Made by a program: the position numbers and the translations under genes
From: Clostridiales bacterium
GTDB taxonomy: Bacteria > Bacillota > Clostridia > Peptostreptococcales > Anaerovoracaceae
Assembly: GCA_003542355.1 (NCBI GenBank)
Contig: DPKU01000141.1
Span: 1 to 6,545, forward strand
Length of the DNA stretch: 6,545 bases
Direction: 5' to 3'
Part shown: positions 5,389-6,545 of the stretch, piece by piece
Layout of the letters: each line of letters begins with the position of its first letter
Numbering within the stretch: the stretch's first letter is position 1
The notes under the pieces: generated by a model
What the model was told of the DNA's origin: nothing
Database searches by the model: none
Seen by the model: the letters and a program-made list of their open reading frames with translations, nothing else

Positions 5389-6460
5389 ATGGATCTCCGG
5401 ACGCTTAGGCCGTCCTTATACGATATTTGCCCTGTTGCTGCTTCTGATGACGCTCGCCATCTGGCTCTATTTTTGGACCGGGCTTGCTTCCTATGAAGCC
5501 GGCATTCCGAAAAACCTGATGGATCACCTGGTACAATCAATGGAAAAGGAAGTTCTGGAAGAAGGAAGCTGCGTGGATGTCCTCGTTAAGTACGGGAAGG
5601 ATATTCCTGGCCTGTCGGCACAGGAAAACGGCATTCTCCTGGCGAATTTGCTCCGGGACAAAGAGGTGACCTATCGAAAGATCACCGGATGGAACGGCTC
5701 CGGCGACATGGCTTATCATATTCTGGCCGATGGCGAAGAGGCAGCTATTGTGACACTGCTTGCAAAAGAGCGGGGGGGCGTATTGGGTCTTGCGTTGTAC
5801 AAAGTGGACAGTTTGTACGGCATGCAGGATTTGACTGTGATGGCTGCGCCCAAGGTACAGGTCTATGCAGGGGATCTGCTGCTGACCGGGGAACATTTAA
5901 CAGATCGGGATAAAGTTCCAGAAGACCTCCGGGGCCTGGCTGATTTTCCCGAAAACGAAGTTGAAATTCCCAAATACAGCATTTATACGCTCGAGGGCTT
6001 GTTTTGGGTGCCTCCGATCCGGGGTGTCGATGGAGCCCGATCCACAGATGGCGTATATGTGGCGCCGAATTGTGCCGTGGTTGGATTGCCTTTGGACGCA
6101 GAACTCATGGAGGACGTGGAAGAACGCGCTGTCACGATCACCCACAAATATTCCCATTATATGAGCGACGATCTGGGCTGGAGCGGTTTCAAAGGATATC
6201 TGGTCGACACTGCGCCTGTATACGACCGGCTGCGCACGCTGGAGGTGAATTGGTATACGCTGCACGACAGCAACCGATTCGAAAACATGCAGATCCTGGA
6301 CTGGATCATGTATACGGACCATCTGATCTCCCTTCGCATGACCTACGACTACATCATCGTGGGCCAGGGAAAAGTGACGACCTACGATACCGACCTGACG
6401 TATTATCTGGCTTTGGAATCCGACGGAAAGTGGCGGATTGCCGAAATGATCGTCAACTAA
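5375..6460 (+). CDS. Single-pass membrane protein with probable NTF2-like domains, function unknown
   Basis: A 361-residue protein that I do not recognise as a named family. It has a short basic N-terminus, one membrane helix (about 15-35) and an outside region of about 325 residues. By pattern this splits into three parts. Residues about 38-155 are a helix followed by strands, like an NTF2/SnoaL fold. Residues about 156-230 are a small beta module with VQVYAGDLLLTGEHL (161-175) and YSIYTLEGLFWVPP (201-214). Residues about 245-361 are a second NTF2-like unit, with a helical start (HKYSHYMSDDL), paired strands near 321-347 and the typical ending DGKWRIAEMIV (350-360). Similar membrane-anchored proteins without an assigned role are common in Clostridia; no catalytic motif is visible. 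It may be a scaffold, a binding partner of the surface enzymes or a sensor. It overlaps the NAGPA gene by 14 bp with its own strong ribosome site and ends 26 bp before the terminator hairpin. The domain reading is inference and would need a structure prediction. Confidence 0.8.
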   Translation: MMSNKWISGRLGRPYTIFALLLLLMTLAIWLYFWTGLASYEAGIPKNLMDHLVQSMEKEVLEEGSCVDVLVKYGKDIPGLSAQENGILLANLLRDKEVTYRKITGWNGSGDMAYHILADGEEAAIVTLLAKERGGVLGLALYKVDSLYGMQDLTVMAAPKVQVYAGDLLLTGEHLTDRDKVPEDLRGLADFPENEVEIPKYSIYTLEGLFWVPPIRGVDGARSTDGVYVAPNCAVVGLPLDAELMEDVEERAVTITHKYSHYMSDDLGWSGFKGYLVDTAPVYDRLRTLEVNWYTLHDSNRFENMQILDWIMYTDHLISLRMTYDYIIVGQGKVTTYDTDLTYYLALESDGKWRIAEMIVN

Positions 6461-6486
6461 AACTGATATAAAATTCAATGTATGAA

Positions 6487-6515
6487 AAAGCCTGTAATCT
6501 GAGATTACAGGCTTT
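6487..6515. terminator. Hairpin terminator, probably bidirectional
   Basis: A perfect 13-bp inverted repeat: AAAGCCTGTAATC at 6487-6499 and GATTACAGGCTTT at 6503-6515, with a TGA loop. On the plus strand it closes the five-gene operon 26 bp after its last stop, but the T-run is short (TTT, then CATT). On the minus strand the stem ends in five Ts (complement of 6485-6489), so it also ends the tRNA transcript that comes from the right, and the better terminator faces that way. Confidence 0.85.
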
Positions 6516-6520
6516 CATTC

Positions 6521-6545
6521 TGGAGGCGACACCCGGATTTGAACC
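6521..6545 (-). tRNA. tRNA 3' end, probably tRNA-Cys (cut by window edge)
   Basis: Read on the minus strand, the last 25 bases form the 3' end of a tRNA: GG of the T stem, the T loop TTCAAAT, the 3' T stem CCGGG, the acceptor strand TGTCGCC, discriminator T and an encoded CCA (complement of 6521-6523). The 5' acceptor strand must therefore be GGCGACA. A U73 discriminator with a GGCG-type acceptor stem and this T arm fits bacterial tRNA-Cys; tRNA-Gly also has U73 but usually a GCGGG acceptor. The anticodon is outside the window, so the identity is inferred. Confidence 0.85.

Noticed and set aside
5897..6478. 193-codon open frame on the minus strand
   Set aside because: It is antisense to the end of the last operon gene, its start region runs towards the terminator hairpin, and it has no good ribosome site or domain.
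1..6545. CRISPR array, insertion sequence, riboswitch or long direct repeats
   Set aside because: Reading both strands showed no regularly spaced repeats, no transposase or terminal inverted repeats, and no intergenic stretch longer than 124 bp; the operon leader of about 30 bases is too short for a riboswitch.

Overview
The window looks like a piece of a Bacillota (Firmicutes) chromosome, most likely a Clostridia-type anaerobe of roughly balanced GC. The evidence is the strong GGAGG-type ribosome binding sites, a sigma-A-like promoter, a TTG start, tightly overlapping genes and the gene families present (DUF445/YheB, UPF0316/YebE, GT2-GtrA fusion, NAGPA-type phosphodiester glycosidase). I cannot name the genus from the sequence alone. 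There is no sign of phage, transposon or CRISPR content.

Layout. On the minus strand at the left lie a CBS-domain protein that runs off the window edge (1-133) and, upstream of it in the same likely transcript, a DUF445/YheB-like membrane protein (152-1045). A 124-bp divergent intergenic region (1046-1169) follows. It holds a convincing forward promoter with an extended -10, overlapped by an imperfect dyad. Five plus-strand genes then run without a real gap to 6460: a UPF0316 (DUF5698/DUF2179) membrane protein, a membrane-anchored extracytoplasmic PIG-L/LmbE-type deacetylase with a TTG start, a GT2 glycosyltransferase fused to a GtrA membrane domain, a membrane-anchored NAGPA-domain phosphodiester glycosidase, and a single-pass protein with probable NTF2-like domains. 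The last four are joined by 4-, 4- and 14-bp overlaps. A 13-bp perfect hairpin closes the operon. The 3' end of a minus-strand tRNA, probably tRNA-Cys, lies at the right edge.

How the genes may work together (inference). The GT2-GtrA fusion would make a polyprenyl-phosphate-linked sugar on the inner face of the membrane and help move it outward. The PIG-L protein (signal peptide plus C-terminal anchor) and the NAGPA protein (N-terminal anchor) would act on the outer face. Known PIG-L enzymes remove acetyl groups from GlcNAc-type sugars, and known NAGPA enzymes cleave GlcNAc-phosphodiesters. The set therefore reads as a small envelope system that makes, exports and remodels an amino-sugar- or phosphodiester-containing surface glycan or glycolipid. 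No GT-C or YfhO-type transferase that would consume the lipid-linked sugar is in the window. This combination is the most interesting feature here.
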